64,000 nucleotides of DNA. It comes from Symbiodinium natans (Eukaryota; Sar; Dinophyceae; Suessiales; Symbiodiniaceae). Below the pieces are notes generated by a model. The model was not told the origin of the DNA and made no database searches. It saw nothing but the letters and a program-made list of their open reading frames with translations. A program made the position numbers and the translations under genes. How positions within the stretch are numbered: the stretch's first letter is position 1; every line of letters begins with the position of its first letter. Positions 51,960-62,460 of the stretch are shown here, piece after piece. The stretch spans positions 147,624 to 211,623 of the forward strand of contig CAJNDS010002416.1 of the NCBI GenBank assembly GCA_905221605.1, written 5' to 3'.

Positions 51960-52190
51960 ACCCTAAACCCTAAGCCCTGAGCCCTAAGCCCTAAGCCCTA
52001 AGCCCTAAGCCCTAAACCCTAAACCCTAAACACTAAACCCTAAACCCTGAACCCTAAACCCTAACCCTAAACCCTAAACCCTAAACCCTAAACCCTAAAC
52101 CCTAAACCCAAATCCCTAAACCCTAAACCCTAAACCCTAAACCCAGAAGCCTAAACCCTAAACCCTAAACCCTAAACCCTAAAACCTAAG
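51960..52190 (-). repeat. CCCTAAG then CCCTAAA array
   Basis: C-strand heptamers, first CCCTAAG then CCCTAAA. The preceding island (51868-51938) reads IPVETGTFTEQKQKLAPEAL. Confidence 0.95.
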
Positions 52191-52249
52191 CCCCCGGTAA
52201 ACGGTAAACGACAGGACCCGAAGTTAGAGAAGCAACCCGGCCCTCGGTT

Positions 52250-52390
52250 TTGATTCCTTTCCTGCTCGAGGTTCCTGTCTTACATGTACCACCAGCAGCG
52301 CGCAAGCAAGTACTGCGCCTCGCCATGCAAAGGGGTTTAGGGTTGGGTTCAAACCTGTATCGTTCCGGCGGTTTGTCTGTTTTGTTTTGG
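52250..52390 (+). CDS. Exon-like island before a poly-G tract
   Basis: The frame reads IPFLLEVPVLHVPPAARKQV then LRLAMQRG before TTTAGGG-derived codons. The product is unknown, and the Gly-rich continuation is an artefact of poly-G. Confidence 0.35.
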
Positions 52391-52398
52391 GGGCGGGA

Positions 52399-52422
52399 GG
52401 GGGGGGGGGTTAGTTCGGTGGT

Positions 52423-52507
<85 letters not shown>

Positions 52508-52545
52508 AGGGGGGCGTGGGGGTGGTTGGGTGGGGGGGGGGTTGG
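52399..52545 (+). repeat. Poly-G tract
   Basis: About 80 consecutive G at 52423-52506 lie among shorter G runs. This is extreme for genomic DNA and may also be a sequencing or assembly artefact. Confidence 0.95.
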
Positions 52546-52587
52546 GTAAGTCTGGGTTCTTGTGGCAAAGCCTCCTAGCCCCTCATC

Positions 52588-52838
52588 AGCCCTAAACCCT
52601 AAACCCTAAACCCTAAACCCTAAACCCTACCCTAAACCCTAAACCCTAAACCCTAAACCCTAAACCCTAAACCCTAAACCCTAAACCCTAAACCCTAAAC
52701 CCTAAACCCTAAACCCTAAACCCTAAAACCCTAAACCCTAAACCCTAAACCCTAAACCCTAAACCCTAAACCCTAAACCCTAAACCCTAAACCCTAAACC
52801 CTAAACCCTAAACCCTAACCCTAAACCCTAAACCTTTA
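52588..52838 (-). repeat. CCCTAAA array, about 35 units
   Basis: This is the longest near-pure C-strand array in the window. Confidence 0.98.
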
Positions 52839-53886
52839 ACCCTTTGTCAGCTCATGAGCCCTAAACCATTGAGGTGTGTACTTCCCTCTCGACATGGTCG
52901 GCTTGTTCACCATAGCTGCAGGCCGGTGCCAGAGGAGCTATACTCCGGTGGGTTTAGGTTTAGGGTTTAGGGTTCAGGGTTTAGTTTTTAGGGCCCTACC
53001 AAGAACTTCCATTATTGGCTGGATACGGGGTTAGGCGTTTCGGGTTGGGGAGGGCTCGAGTTCAGGGTTTAGGAGCAGATCGGCTTGGGGTTGAATCTAG
53101 GGAGGTGCAGCGAACACAAGGTATACCACCCCCTACCCAAAAAGAAAGCGATACTCTGGAGCAACGTGCAGTGTGGCTTGTTTAGGGTCCGTACAGGCCA
53201 TGGACCCTAAATCCCATAGATGCAACGTATAGCCTACAAGAGACGTCAAGGCCTGGGGAGCGCAAGGTTAGGGTTTGGGGTTTAGGTCCAAATTCAACTG
53301 CAGGTTTAAAGCTCCGCACTATACATGGCCGCTGAAAGGTTCCCTTGTGCCCCTTTTTGTGGGTTCTGTGTTCCGCTATAAGAATTATCCGTATTGCAAT
53401 AGGGCTACTGGGCTAAGAAGCAAATTAATCTTAAGGGGAGCAAGTTAATCTTAAGCGTAAACCCAAAACACTTGACAGGGCGTGCAACTCGGCTTTCTTT
53501 GTAGGGGTATGTGTGTTTGGGGTTTAGGGTTAGGGTTCTGGGTTCTAGGGTGTTCTGGTCTCCGAACGTTACAATCAAACAGCAAAAGGTATGCTCCTCA
53601 TATCCATTCTTCTCCAGGGGTCTGCGAAGAAATACCAAAAGGCAAAAGCAAAAGGTCGTGCCCGCCAGTTGCTTAAATAAACCCTGCAAACCTTAAGACC
53701 CCTGCAACCCTAAACCCTCAACCCTAAACCCTCAACCCTAAACCCTAAACCCTAAACCCTCAACCCTAAACCCTAAACCCTCTGGCGCAGGTATCCTGCC
53801 AGTGTGGCTGCTGGCGATCCTGTCGCTGGAGGGGATGTGGATTTTCGGCTGCAGGGGTTTAGGGCAAAGTTTAGGGTTTATGGTCT

Positions 53887-53940
53887 ACTTGGAGGTTCAT
53901 GGTACTTATTTACCAATTACAACTGTACTTATAACCATGT
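53887..53940 (+). mobile_element. Hairpin element family B, one end
   Basis: The segment starts ACTTGGAGGTTCATGG and continues TACTTATTTACCAATTACAA like the element at 26668, then breaks off. Confidence 0.55.
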
Positions 53941-53992
53941 TAGTCTAGGGTTGAGGAAATAGGGATAGGGTTGAGGTCCGACATTTAGGGTT

Positions 53993-54082
53993 AGCCTCGT
54001 TGAGGAAAGACCGGTTGCACCCGTTGTCCTGAAGCTCTGCGGGGCTGTAGACCTCAATGGTGGTTAACCACTTCTTGGTCCC
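53993..54082 (-). CDS. Minus-strand exon-like island
   Basis: On the minus strand 30 codons read GTKKWLTTIEVYSPAELQDN then GCNRSFLNEA. The plus strand has stops in its best frame, so the minus strand is preferred. The product is unknown. Confidence 0.45.
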
Positions 54083-54198
54083 AACCCTAAACCCTAGCAA
54101 CGTTAACCCCAGGTTTAGGATTAACTCACTTGCTTGCTTGTTCTCTGTGTGTGTGTGTGTGTGCGTTTGTTTGTGCGTTTCTCTGACTTCGCCAACAG

Positions 54199-54310
54199 GT
54201 GAACCTTTCGGGTCTACTTTTTCTTTTTTTAAATCTTGTGGGAAGACTAAAGTTCGGAGCCTTCAAATACCCACAGCTCTCCGGATGAACCTGAAATCCT
54301 ATACCCTTCA
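54199..54310 (+). CDS. Exon-like island after canonical acceptor
   Basis: A (GT)n microsatellite (54146-54165) and TTCTCTGACTTCGCCAACAG precede it, a good acceptor. One frame reads EPFGSTFSFFKSCGKTKVRS then LQIPTALRMNLKSYTLQG. A second open frame ends earlier at TGA. The product is unknown. Confidence 0.4.
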
Positions 54311-54319
54311 GGGTTTTTC

Positions 54320-54481
54320 GGTTTAGGGTTTCGTTTCGGGTTTAGGGTTTAGGGTTTAGGGTTTAGGGTTTAGGGTTTAGGGTTTAGGGTTTAGGGTTTA
54401 GGGTTTAGGGTTTAGGGTTTAGGGTTTAGGGTTTAGGGTTTAGGGTTTAGGGTTTAGGGTTTAGGGTTTAGGGTTTAGGGT
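54320..54481 (+). repeat. TTTAGGG array, about 21 units
   Basis: This is a pure G-strand array. Confidence 0.98.
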
Positions 54482-54819
54482 AGCCCTACCCGGTGACACA
54501 AGGCAAGCCCAGCGCCGCGGGCGCTTGTGGGTCTGGCCTGGGGCGGCCCTCCTCTCCTACCCGAAGCCGGGCACATGGGGTGTAGGGTTTAGGGTTTAGG
54601 GTTTAGGGTTTAGGGTTAGGGTTTAGGGTTTAAATTTAGGGTTTAGGGTTCAGGGTTCAGGGTTTTTGGTTTAGGGTTTAGGGTCTAGGGTGTACAGTAG
54701 GGTTTAGGGTGTGGGGGATGTTGAATCATGGGCCCCTTTGGGCAGGTAACCTAAACGATAAGGAGTTATAAATGCCAACGCCCAAATTCCCCAAGAAAGT
54801 CCTCAGCACCTTAACCTTC

Positions 54820-55155
54820 GGATTAGGGGTTTAGGGTTCAGGGTTAAGGGTCTAGAGTTCAAGGTTTAGGCTTAGGGTTTAGGGTTTAGAGGGTTTAGAG
54901 GGTTTAGGGGGTTTAGGGCTTTAGGGCTTTAGGGCTTTAGGGCTTTAGGGCTTTAGGGCTTTAGGGCTTTAGGGCTTTAGGGCTTTAGGGCTTTAGGGCT
55001 TTAGGGTTTAGAGGGTTTAGAGGGTTTAGAGGGTTTAGAGGGTTTAGAGGGTTTAGGGCTTTAGGGCTTTAGGGCTTTAGGGCTTTAGGGTTTTAGGGCT
55101 TTAGGGCTTTAGGGCTTTAGGGCTTTAGGGCTTTAGGGCTTTAGGGCTTTAGGGG
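54820..55155 (+). repeat. CTTTAGGG octamer and GGTTTAGA octamer array
   Basis: Two blocks of CTTTAGGG octamers (54915-55005 and 55055-55150) enclose a block of GGTTTAGA octamers (55005-55055). The octamer is the complement of the array at 49334. Confidence 0.98.
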
Positions 55156-55159
55156 TTTG

Positions 55160-55267
55160 TGGCGCAGGTGGGCAGATGAACGTTGCTCTTGGTGGCTCGC
55201 CAAGAGCACGAGGTGGAAGGACATACCGGCCTCCCCGCTGCAGTCTCTAAAGGTCCTTCGGGTGGGC
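55160..55267 (+). CDS. Exon-like island, Trp-rich
   Basis: The frame reads WRRWADERCSWWLAKSTRWK then DIPASPLQSLKVLRVG. It lies between the octamer array and a TTTAGGG array (55266-55395). The product is unknown. Confidence 0.4.
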
Positions 55268-55411
55268 TTAGGGTTTAGGGTTTAGGGTTTGGGGTTTAGG
55301 GTTTGGGGTTTAGGGTTTAGGGTTTAGGGTTTAGGGTTTAGGGTTTAGGGTTTAGGGTTTAGGGTTAGGGGTTTAGCGTTCAGGGTTGAGGGTTTAGGGG
55401 TTTGGGTTTTT

Positions 55412-55555
55412 AAGGGTAGCTTCATGGGCCCTTTATATGGGTCCCTCCTTAAGGGTTTCTGAAGTGTGGGCCCTTTAGGTTTTAAAGGGTATATAAGCGG
55501 CATAGAAGGGGTCCCCTTTCAAGGGCCCATACTAAGGAACCATGAAACTACCCTA
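55412..55555. mobile_element. Hairpin element family C, best-preserved copy
   Basis: The ends TAAGGGTAGCTTCATGG and CCATGAAACTACCCTAG are inverted. The element is 144 bp, with paired internal GGGCCC motifs, and is non-coding. Confidence 0.75.
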
Positions 55556-56091
55556 GGAGTGTCTTTGCGCTGTAGGGCTTGGGGTTTATGTGGACACTTC
55601 TCAAAATGGAGGGCTTACGATTAGAAGGCTGCCCCGAATATTTCGGGTACCCAATACAGGGTTCGTAATTTTGAGAACTCACCATCTAGCAGTTACGGGC
55701 TCAAGGTACCCTAAACCTTCAACCCTAAACCCTAAACACTCTAGGGGGGTTTGGTTTTGAGCATATAAGGCGTGTGGGAGTGGTGGGGTCGACACACCTC
55801 GGGGGTTCAGAGCGTTGACGGTTCAACTAAACCTCCGTTACGCACCCTTAAAGCCTTAAAACCCCTCCAAACCCCGCAAACATCACCCAACTTGCCTAAA
55901 CGAACGCTTGAACACAAAAGGCCCTGAAGACCTTGTCGCAAAACCCCAAAGCACTTCAACACTCCTGTAAACGGCCACCAAAGATCCCTCCGTGTGTGTG
56001 TTGAGAGAGAACTCTAAACGCTAAACCCTACACCCTACACCCTACACACTACACCCTACACCCTACAAGCTACTAAACCCCTAACCCTAAG

Positions 56092-56178
56092 AATGCCAAG
56101 GCTTGGTACCAGAGGCGGCTCATCATGAACCTACCCATACGGGTGAAGAAATACCTGGGCCACGCCAGGACACTCTAG
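56092..56178 (+). CDS. Probable terminal exon ending in TAG
   Basis: After CCCTAAG, 28 codons read NAKAWYQRRLIMNLPIRVKK then YLGHARTL, ending TAG 56176-56178. It is basic and helical. The product is unknown. Confidence 0.45.
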   Translation, partial: NAKAWYQRRLIMNLPIRVKKYLGHARTL

Positions 56179-56417
56179 GGAGGGGGGCTAGGGTTTAGGG
56201 TTTGGGGTTTGGGGTTTGGGGTTTAGGGTTTAGGGTTTAGGGTTTCGGGTTTGGGGTTTAGGGTTTGGGGTTTACAGTAAGTCGGTTTAGGGGTTTCGGA
56301 GGCTGAGGGCCCAAACCTTCCACCCCAAACCCTAAACCTGAAGCCCAAAACACTAAATCCTAAACCTTAAAGCCCTGAACCCTAAATCCTAAACCCTAAA
56401 CCCTAAACCCTAAACAG

Positions 56418-56507
56418 AAGCCGAAGCTGGCCAGGATCTGCCCTCACTGCGGGAAGCTGCGGGAGAGAGGTCGCGTTGAGCCGACCATCGATCCGCCACC
56501 CGGCCAA
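56418..56507 (+). CDS. Exon with CPHCGK motif
   Basis: The segment lies between AAACAG and GTGGGC and reads KPKLARICPHCGKLRERGRV then EPTIDPPPGQ, phase 0 at both ends. The CxxC pair resembles half of a zinc ribbon. A CCCTAAA array is directly upstream. The product is unknown. Confidence 0.45.
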
Positions 56508-56848
56508 GTGGGCTGCTTTAGGGTTCATGGGGGTTTAGGGTTTAGGGTTTAGGGTTTGGGGTTTAGGGTTCAGGGTTTGGGGTATGGGGTTTGCGGTGTG
56601 CTTTGGGGTTTGGGGTTTGTGGTTCAGGCTTTGGGGTCTAGGCTGTGGGGTTTAGGGGTTTAGGCCTTGGGAATCAGGGTTTAGGCTGTGAGGTGTAAGG
56701 TACTTTCCCAACTCTCAACCCTGAGCCCCCAAACCCTAAACCCTAACCCTAAACCCTAAACCCTAAACCTTAACCCCTAAACCCTAATTCCTAAACCTCA
56801 GCCTCAAGCCTAACGCCTCAAGCCCTGAACTCAAAGCCACCCTGAAGG

Positions 56849-56917
56849 AACTGGTACTGCGAAGAGTGCTGGAAGCACTACTTCGCCCATTGGCAGTGCT
56901 TCTCGGCGTGTATAGGG
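56849..56917 (+). CDS. Exon-like island with WYCEECW motif
   Basis: After CTGAAG the frame reads NWYCEECWKHYFAHWQCFSA then C. The WYC-CxxC pattern recalls cysteine-rich motifs found in dinoflagellate proteins. Two other frames are also open, so the frame is uncertain. Confidence 0.35.
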
Positions 56918-57158
56918 TTTAGGGTTTAGGGTTTAGGGTTTAGGATTTAGGATTTAGGGTTTAGAATCTTGGCCCTGTCCTGAGGAATTGTGTACTGCTC
57001 CCCGGAAAAGCCCCAAAACCTACTTTGTTGTAGGTTTCCCAAGAGTTTGGGGTTTTAAAGTAATAGCCTACCAAAAAGGTAGGTGTCGGGTTTCGAAGGG
57101 TTCTGTACATCAGGACCAGCTGCCCTGTCTTGAGCTTCAACCCTAAAACCATGGGGAT

Positions 57159-57255
57159 GTTAGGGTGTAGGGTTATAGGGTTATAGGGTTATAGGGTTAT
57201 AGGGTTATAGGGTTATAGGGTTATAGGGTTTTAGGGTTATAGGGTTATAGGGTTA
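57159..57255 (+). repeat. GGGTTATA octamer array
   Basis: Eleven GGGTTATA octamers with one TTTAGGG-like unit follow a diverged family H element (about 56983-57117). Confidence 0.95.
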
Positions 57256-57699
57256 TAGGGTTCATCGGTAAACCTCGAACCTTGCACATTAGTAGACCAA
57301 AGTAAGCCCTAAAAGCCAACAAGAGACATCGGAGGCTTGAGGTTTGTGAGGAGCATGGGTTCGGGGTTGGGTTCAGGGTTAGGTTCGAGCATATTGTTTC
57401 AGGTTTCTTGCCCTTACTCCCCTATATAATCCTTACAACAACCATATCATATAGTTCTTATAGAGTCCCCAAACCTACCCCAGTTCAGGGTTAGGGTTTA
57501 GGGTTTACCCCAGTTCAGGGTTAGGGTTTAGGGTTTAGGGCTCAGTTGGAGGAAGCTGGGTTCCGCTTGTGCTTGGTTCAGGGCTTTAAGGGTCGAACCC
57601 TGAGGCGCTTGGGCTGAGTAGTGGGCTGAGTAGCATGTAGAACTGAAGAATCCCTACACTCTAAGAATATTGCCACATACCCCAAACCCATACCGTAAC

Positions 57700-57745
57700 T
57701 TGGGATGTTCCCCCTTATGCTCACAGTCCTTAACAGGGATTGATC
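57700..57745 (+). mobile_element. Hairpin element family D, one end
   Basis: TTGGGATGTTCCCCCTTATG and CACAGTCCTTAACAGGGATT match the family D left half. The right half is missing. Confidence 0.5.
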
Positions 57746-57889
57746 TCCATTAGGTACTGGTATCCTCAAGCTCTCAAACGGGAAGACGAGGAAGGATTGT
57801 AACCCTACCCGTTAACTTCTTGTAAGGGGGATTTGCCCAAGGGGTATGTGGAATCCCGAGGATGGCTTCTCACCACCCCGTTTTAGGAT

Positions 57890-58245
57890 CCCTGAACCCT
57901 AAACCCTAAACCCTAAACCCCAAACCCTAAACCCTAAACCCTAAACCCTAAACCCTAAACCCTAAACCCTAAACCCTAAACCCTAAACCCTACAGGGCAG
58001 CACAAACATTGGGGTACCAAGACCAGGTCACCGCTGCAGACAGTGGGTGACACGAGGCGCTGGCCCGAGACTGCTCCACCGAGTTGGAGCTCAGAGAAAC
58101 CCTAAACCCCAAACCCTAAACCCCAAACCCTAAACCCTAAACCCCAAACCCTAAACCCCAAACCCTAAACCCTAAACCCCAAACCCTAAACCCCAATCCC
58201 TAAACCCGAAACCCTAAACCCCAAACCCTAAACCCTAAACCCTAA
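57890..58245 (-). repeat. Two CCCTAAA/CCCCAAA arrays around an island
   Basis: Arrays lie at 57890-57985 and 58098-58245, the second alternating CCCTAAA and CCCCAAA. The island 57990-58095, after CTACAG, reads GSTNIGVPRPGHRCRQWVTR then GAGPRLLHRVGAQR. Confidence 0.9.
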
Positions 58246-58370
58246 ACCCCTACACTTCAAACCCTAGAGGCCCGAAGGACCCTCGTCCCCTAAACCCTAT
58301 AAATGGGGTACCGTGTTTTTTTGTGATTTTTTCTGGTTTTTTTTTGGTGTTTTTCCTGTTTTTTGTCAAT

Positions 58371-59030
58371 TCAAGGCACGAAAGGAAGGAAGGCAGGAAG
58401 GCAGGAAGACAGGAAGAAAGAAAGAAAGAAACAAAGAAAGGCAGAAAGGAAGGAAGCAAGAGTAAGAAAAAATATGGAAAGAAAGAAAGAAAGGCAGGAA
58501 TAGAAAGAAAGACTGCAAGACAGAAAGAAACACAGGCAGGAATAGAAAGATAGAAAGAAATACAGAAAGAAAGAAAGGCAGGAATAGAAAGAAAGACAGA
58601 AAATCAAGAAAGAAAGAAAGGCAGGACTAGAAAGAAAGACAGAAGGAAAGAAAAAAAGACAACATATAAAGAAAGAGAGAAAGCAAAAAGGAAAGGCAGG
58701 AATGGAGGAAGAAATAAAGGAATAAAGAAAAGCACAAGAAAGAGAGAGAGAGAGAGAGAGAAACAACGACAGCAAGAAAGCAAGAAAGAAAAAAAACAAA
58801 GGAAGGAACAGAGGAATAAAGGAAATAAAGGAATACAGCAAGACAGAATAATAAAATAAATGAAGAAATAATGGAAGGAAGTGACAAAGAACGAAAGGAA
58901 CAAAGAAAGAAAGAGCGAGAGAAAGAAATAAAGAGAGCAAGAAAGCAAGAAATACAGAAAAACACGAACGAAATACATAAACAAAAAAAGAAAGAAAGGA
59001 AGAAAGGAAGGATGGAAGGAGTTTAGGGTT
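58371..59030 (+). repeat. Polypurine tract of GAAA/GGAA repeats
   Basis: About 650 bases are nearly all A and G, with (GAAA)n, (GGAA)n and (GA)n runs. A longer subrepeat containing GGCAGGAATAGAAAGAAAGA recurs at 58490, 58535, 58580 and 58620. Long frames on both strands here are composition artefacts. Confidence 0.95.
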
Positions 59031-59059
59031 CCGCTCGCTTCGCACGTTCTTGGTTGACC

Positions 59060-59410
59060 CTAAAGACCCTAATGGGGGGGGGCTGCGCCCCCCCCAACCC
59101 CCCCACTTTTTTATAAGCCGCCCAAGCGTGCTTCTGGTTCATACGAATCCCTTGCAAAACTCATCTTGCGGGATTGTGTCTGCAAATGGGGGGGGGGGGA
59201 ATTCCCGGTGTGCAAGCGTGCTTTTAGTCTTTAGTTCAACGAATCGCTCCCAAAACTCATTTTGCGAACATCGCTTTGCAAATGGGGGGGGGGGGAGTGG
59301 GGGGCCCCAAACCCCCCCGGCTTTTTGAAGGCGCGCAAGCTTGCTTTAAGACAATAAGAACCCCGTCCAAACCCATCATGCGAGCACCATGTTTGCATTA
59401 TTTTGTTTTG
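59060..59410 (+). repeat. Diverged tandem repeat, three units of about 105-125 bp
   Basis: Each unit has TGCAAATGGGGGGGG or a similar G run, then CGCAAGC(T/G)TGCTT, then AAAACTCAT(C/T)TTGCG or a similar phrase. Units start near 59070, 59190 and 59285. No coding sequence is apparent. Confidence 0.75.
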
Positions 59411-59880
59411 GGGGTGCGGGGTTGCTACCCCAAGGGTCATTAGATGTGGTCAGGTTCCGGACATGCGGTACCGCTGAGGAGCCTGCGGAAGCTGAAAACC
59501 AGCAAAACTCACCAAAAAAACCAGGAGAATACACAGAAAAGAATTCCAACCAGAGGAGGAGGCTCAGGCAGAACGAGAGGGCATGTTCAGAAAACCAAAA
59601 GAAAAGCAAGGAAAAACAAAAAAACTCACAAAAAAAAAACAGAAAAATTGACAAACAAAATCCTCGCTCCCTATAAATGCCCCTAGGACAATGAAAGAGC
59701 CCCAAGTCTCTGGTCACTCTCTATCCCCTTGATCTAGATTCTTCTGGGAAACCATGTTTGGTTTTTGGGTTCTATGCCCTGAAGCCTAGCCCGAAAGCCC
59801 AAGAGCTCCGAGGCTCTAAGAAGAGAGCGAGCCTTCTGCCTCAATTCTCGTAGATATAAGCCTGAACCTCTTTACCGCTT
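59410..59880. other. Unique sequence with A-rich segment
   Basis: A Lys/Asn/Gln-rich frame at 59389-59676 passes through an A-rich stretch (59500-59660). It could be coding but is low complexity. No domain is visible. Confidence 0.35.
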
Positions 59881-60398
59881 AGGGTTTGGGGTTTAGGGCT
59901 TTGCAAAACACATCGTTGCTCACTTTGATAACGGGCCATAAAAGGGCACATGCTCATTGCTGATCGGGCTTTCAGGGGCCATAGAATCTCTGGCACCCTT
60001 GGAACACAGATCCCTAAACCCTAAACCCTAACCTAAACCCTAAACCCTAAACGGACTTCGGGGGGGGAGGGTTCTTTGCTTAGAGCCTCGAGTGTCGCAG
60101 GATTCCGGCTTTGTGGGCTGCAGGGGAGTGTAGGGCTTAGTGGCTCTACTCCGACCTGAGCACTAAAATCCCGAATACTGCCCTCAACCCCACGCCCGAA
60201 AAAGCCTGCATCCAAGCAAAACCCAAAACCCAAAACCCCAAAACCCTGAAACCCTAAACGTAAGCCCTCAACCCTAAACCCTAAACCCTAAGGCCTCAAC
60301 CTTACTAGCCCTAAACCCTAAACCCGAACCCCGGAACCCCCGAACCCCCCCCCCCCCACCAAACAAAAACAAAAAACAAAAAGAAAGACACGCCCCAA

Positions 60399-60515
60399 GC
60401 CTCCACACGAGCCGCAGGGAGGAAGGATGCCGATGGCGGGAGATGGATCTGCCACCCTTGCGCGAAGAAGGGGGCCGAGGCTGGCTTTATGAGCCAAAAC
60501 TCCCCCAAACCCTGA
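60399..60515 (+). CDS. Exon-like island with WICHPC motif
   Basis: The frame reads ASTRAAGRKDADGGRWICHP then CAKKGAEAGFMSQNSP before TGA 60513-60515. The CHPC pair is a possible zinc-binding half site like those at 56418 and 56849. The product is unknown. Confidence 0.4.
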   Translation, partial: ASTRAAGRKDADGGRWICHPCAKKGAEAGFMSQNSPKP

Positions 60516-60779
60516 AAGGGTGTAGGGTTTAGGGTTTAGGGGTTTAGGGTTAGAGATTCAGGGTCTGGGGGGGGGTGGGGGTCGGGTATGTACGTCCAAC
60601 CCCCCCACGCCCCAGAATCCTCAAGCCCTAAATGCTCAGAGCCCTGAACTGCTGAAGCCCCCAATCCCCGAAATCCCTAGACTCTAAAACTCTGAACCAC
60701 TCATCTTTCAAATAATCCTAAACCAATGTATTTCTGGATGTAGGGATTTAGGGCTTCGGGTTTAGGTTCCAGGCCCAGT

Positions 60780-61010
60780 TCCGACAAGGGTTTAGGGTTT
60801 AGGGTTTGGGGTTTAGCCCTACACCCCTCAACACCAAATCTACCACCTCCCCAACTGCTGAAGACCTGAAGCCTACAACCCCATTCCTAAACTCCTTGAA
60901 GCCATAAACATGATAGGGGGGGGAGGGTTTAGGGTTTGGTTAGGGTTTAGGGTTTAGGGTTTAAGTTTAGAGGGTAGAGGGTTTAGGGTTTAGGGTTTAG
61001 GGTTTAGGGA
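60780..61010 (+). repeat. Short TTTAGGG arrays
   Basis: Degenerate G-strand units at 60780-60815 and 60923-61010 enclose about 100 unique bases. Confidence 0.8.
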
Positions 61011-61025
61011 TTTCAGACTCTAAGC

Positions 61026-61088
61026 CCCTTGCTCCTCATCGTCTCTGATGATCCGTACTCGACCCACGCCTTTGATTTCGACTTCGGG
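61026..61088 (+). CDS. Exon-like island, unknown product
   Basis: The frame reads PLLLIVSDDPYSTHAFDFDF then G, before a degenerate TTTAGGG tract. The hydrophobic strand followed by acidic residues looks protein-like. Confidence 0.35.
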
Positions 61089-61296
61089 TTGGGTTTAGGA
61101 TGCAGGGGCGTAGGGTTTAGGGTTTAGGGGTAGTATTTCAGCCTAGGACTTAGGAGCTTGAGGGTTTAGGGAATGCCATATCATGGGTTTAGGGAATGCC
61201 GTACCATGTGAAAGCCAAAGCCGCACCCTGCGCTCAAGGACCCCGGCGACGCACCCGCAGTGAAACGCCAACGAGTGGACACTCGCTCTTACGGCT

Positions 61297-61414
61297 TACG
61301 GTAAACTCCAAAAAGTTGGAACATCCTTCTCCCCATACCCCAAAAGATTTACTAAAGGGAATCCCAGCTCGAACCATCCTTAATCCATGTTCCCACTTTC
61401 TGGAGTTTACTGTA
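61297..61414. mobile_element. 118-bp MITE-like element
   Basis: A 27-bp terminal inverted repeat starts TAC(G/A)GTAAACTCCA and includes GGAACA, with four mismatches between ends. It is inside a frame (61196-61489) that begins VKAKAAPCAQGPRRRTRSET, so it may have inserted next to an exon. Confidence 0.7.
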
Positions 61415-61898
61415 GTGTTTGGGGTTTCGGGTTCAGGGTTTTTTGTCGGGTGCAGGGGTCTTCTTAAGGTTAAGGTTTGTACTTTTTGAGGAACTTGGGT
61501 GCAGGGGTTTAGGTTTTTCGGGCTTTGGAGGTTTAGCATCTTCCTACCCTAAACCCCCAACCCCAAACCCCACAGAGATTTAGGCGCTGGTGTATTTTCG
61601 GTTGCGAGCTTTGGTGTGGGCTTGCAACCTTAACCCCTAAGGGAAACTTGAAGCCCCAAGCAAACATTCCCCAAACTTCGAACTCAAGAAACCACCTAAC
61701 CCTCAAAGGCAAGACTCCAAAGCCTAAACCCACTAAACCCAATATACCCAAACCCCTAAAGCCCTGAACCCTGTGGACCTGAAGCTGAAACTTTGTCATA
61801 GTTGGGTAGCATTTTACATGTTCAAGCAAACCCTATAAGGAATAAGCATTCGGTTTTTAATATTATCCCAACCATGAACTAGGAAATGCTTGTGAAAG

Positions 61899-62012
61899 GA
61901 AGACCGGTGGGTGCAGAACTACGCTGCGTCGTCCTCTGCCACTGAGGCCAATGTTCGCTGGATTTGGGGCCCAAGCCTTGATGCCCCTGAACCTTACACC
62001 CTATTGAGGGTT
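61899..62012 (+). CDS. Exon-like island, strong coding look
   Basis: The frame reads EDRWVQNYAASSSATEANVR then WIWGPSLDAPEP. GGTGCAG at 61910-61916 could be the acceptor. A TTTAGGG array follows at 62007-62060. The product is unknown. Confidence 0.4.
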
Positions 62013-62088
62013 TAGGGTTTAGGGTTTAGGGTTTAGGGTTTAGGGTTTAGGGTTTAGGGTATAAGGAAGGACCCCTAGAAGCACCCTT

Positions 62089-62211
62089 AATCTTATTCCC
62101 CTGTATAACCCCTTTACATGCCTTATATAGTCCCTATGTTCCGAAGTAGCCCCTAAATAACGTTTACAAGGGTTCCTCCTTGAGTCCCAGACGGGGGAAT
62201 GAGGGTAGGTG
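62089..62211. mobile_element. Hairpin-like repeat J
   Basis: The ends GCACCCTTAATCTTATTCCC and GAATGAGGGTAGGTGC are partly inverted. The body TATAACCCC...AAGTAGCCCCTA recurs at 48478-48590, with a partial relative at 57409-57480. Confidence 0.55.
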
Positions 62212-62275
62212 CATTGTCCCTTAGTGGGTTCGGTTTTGTAGGGTATGAAAGGGGGGGGGTATATACGGTTTCCAG

Positions 62276-62400
62276 AACCCTAAACCCTAAACCCTAAACC
62301 CTAAACCCTAAACCCTAAACCCTAAACCCTAAACCCTAAACCCTAAACCCTAAACCCTGAACCCTGAACCCTGAACCCTGAACCCTGAACCCTAAACCCC
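62276..62400 (-). repeat. CCCTAAA then CCCTGAA array
   Basis: About 12 CCCTAAA units are followed by five CCCTGAA units. Confidence 0.95.
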
Positions 62401-62460
62401 AAAACCCAGAGCAAGGGCCCTTGGTAGCCACCCCGAAAGAGCTCCAACAGGATCCACAAC

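Noticed and set aside
52250-52549. A frame with a long poly-Gly tail
   Set aside because: The Gly run is translated poly-G. Only the part before about 52340 looks coding.
58371-59045. A 224-codon minus-strand frame rich in Phe, Leu and Ser with membrane-like stretches
   Set aside because: It reads through the polypurine tract. Three overlapping minus-strand frames are open at once, so this is a composition artefact.
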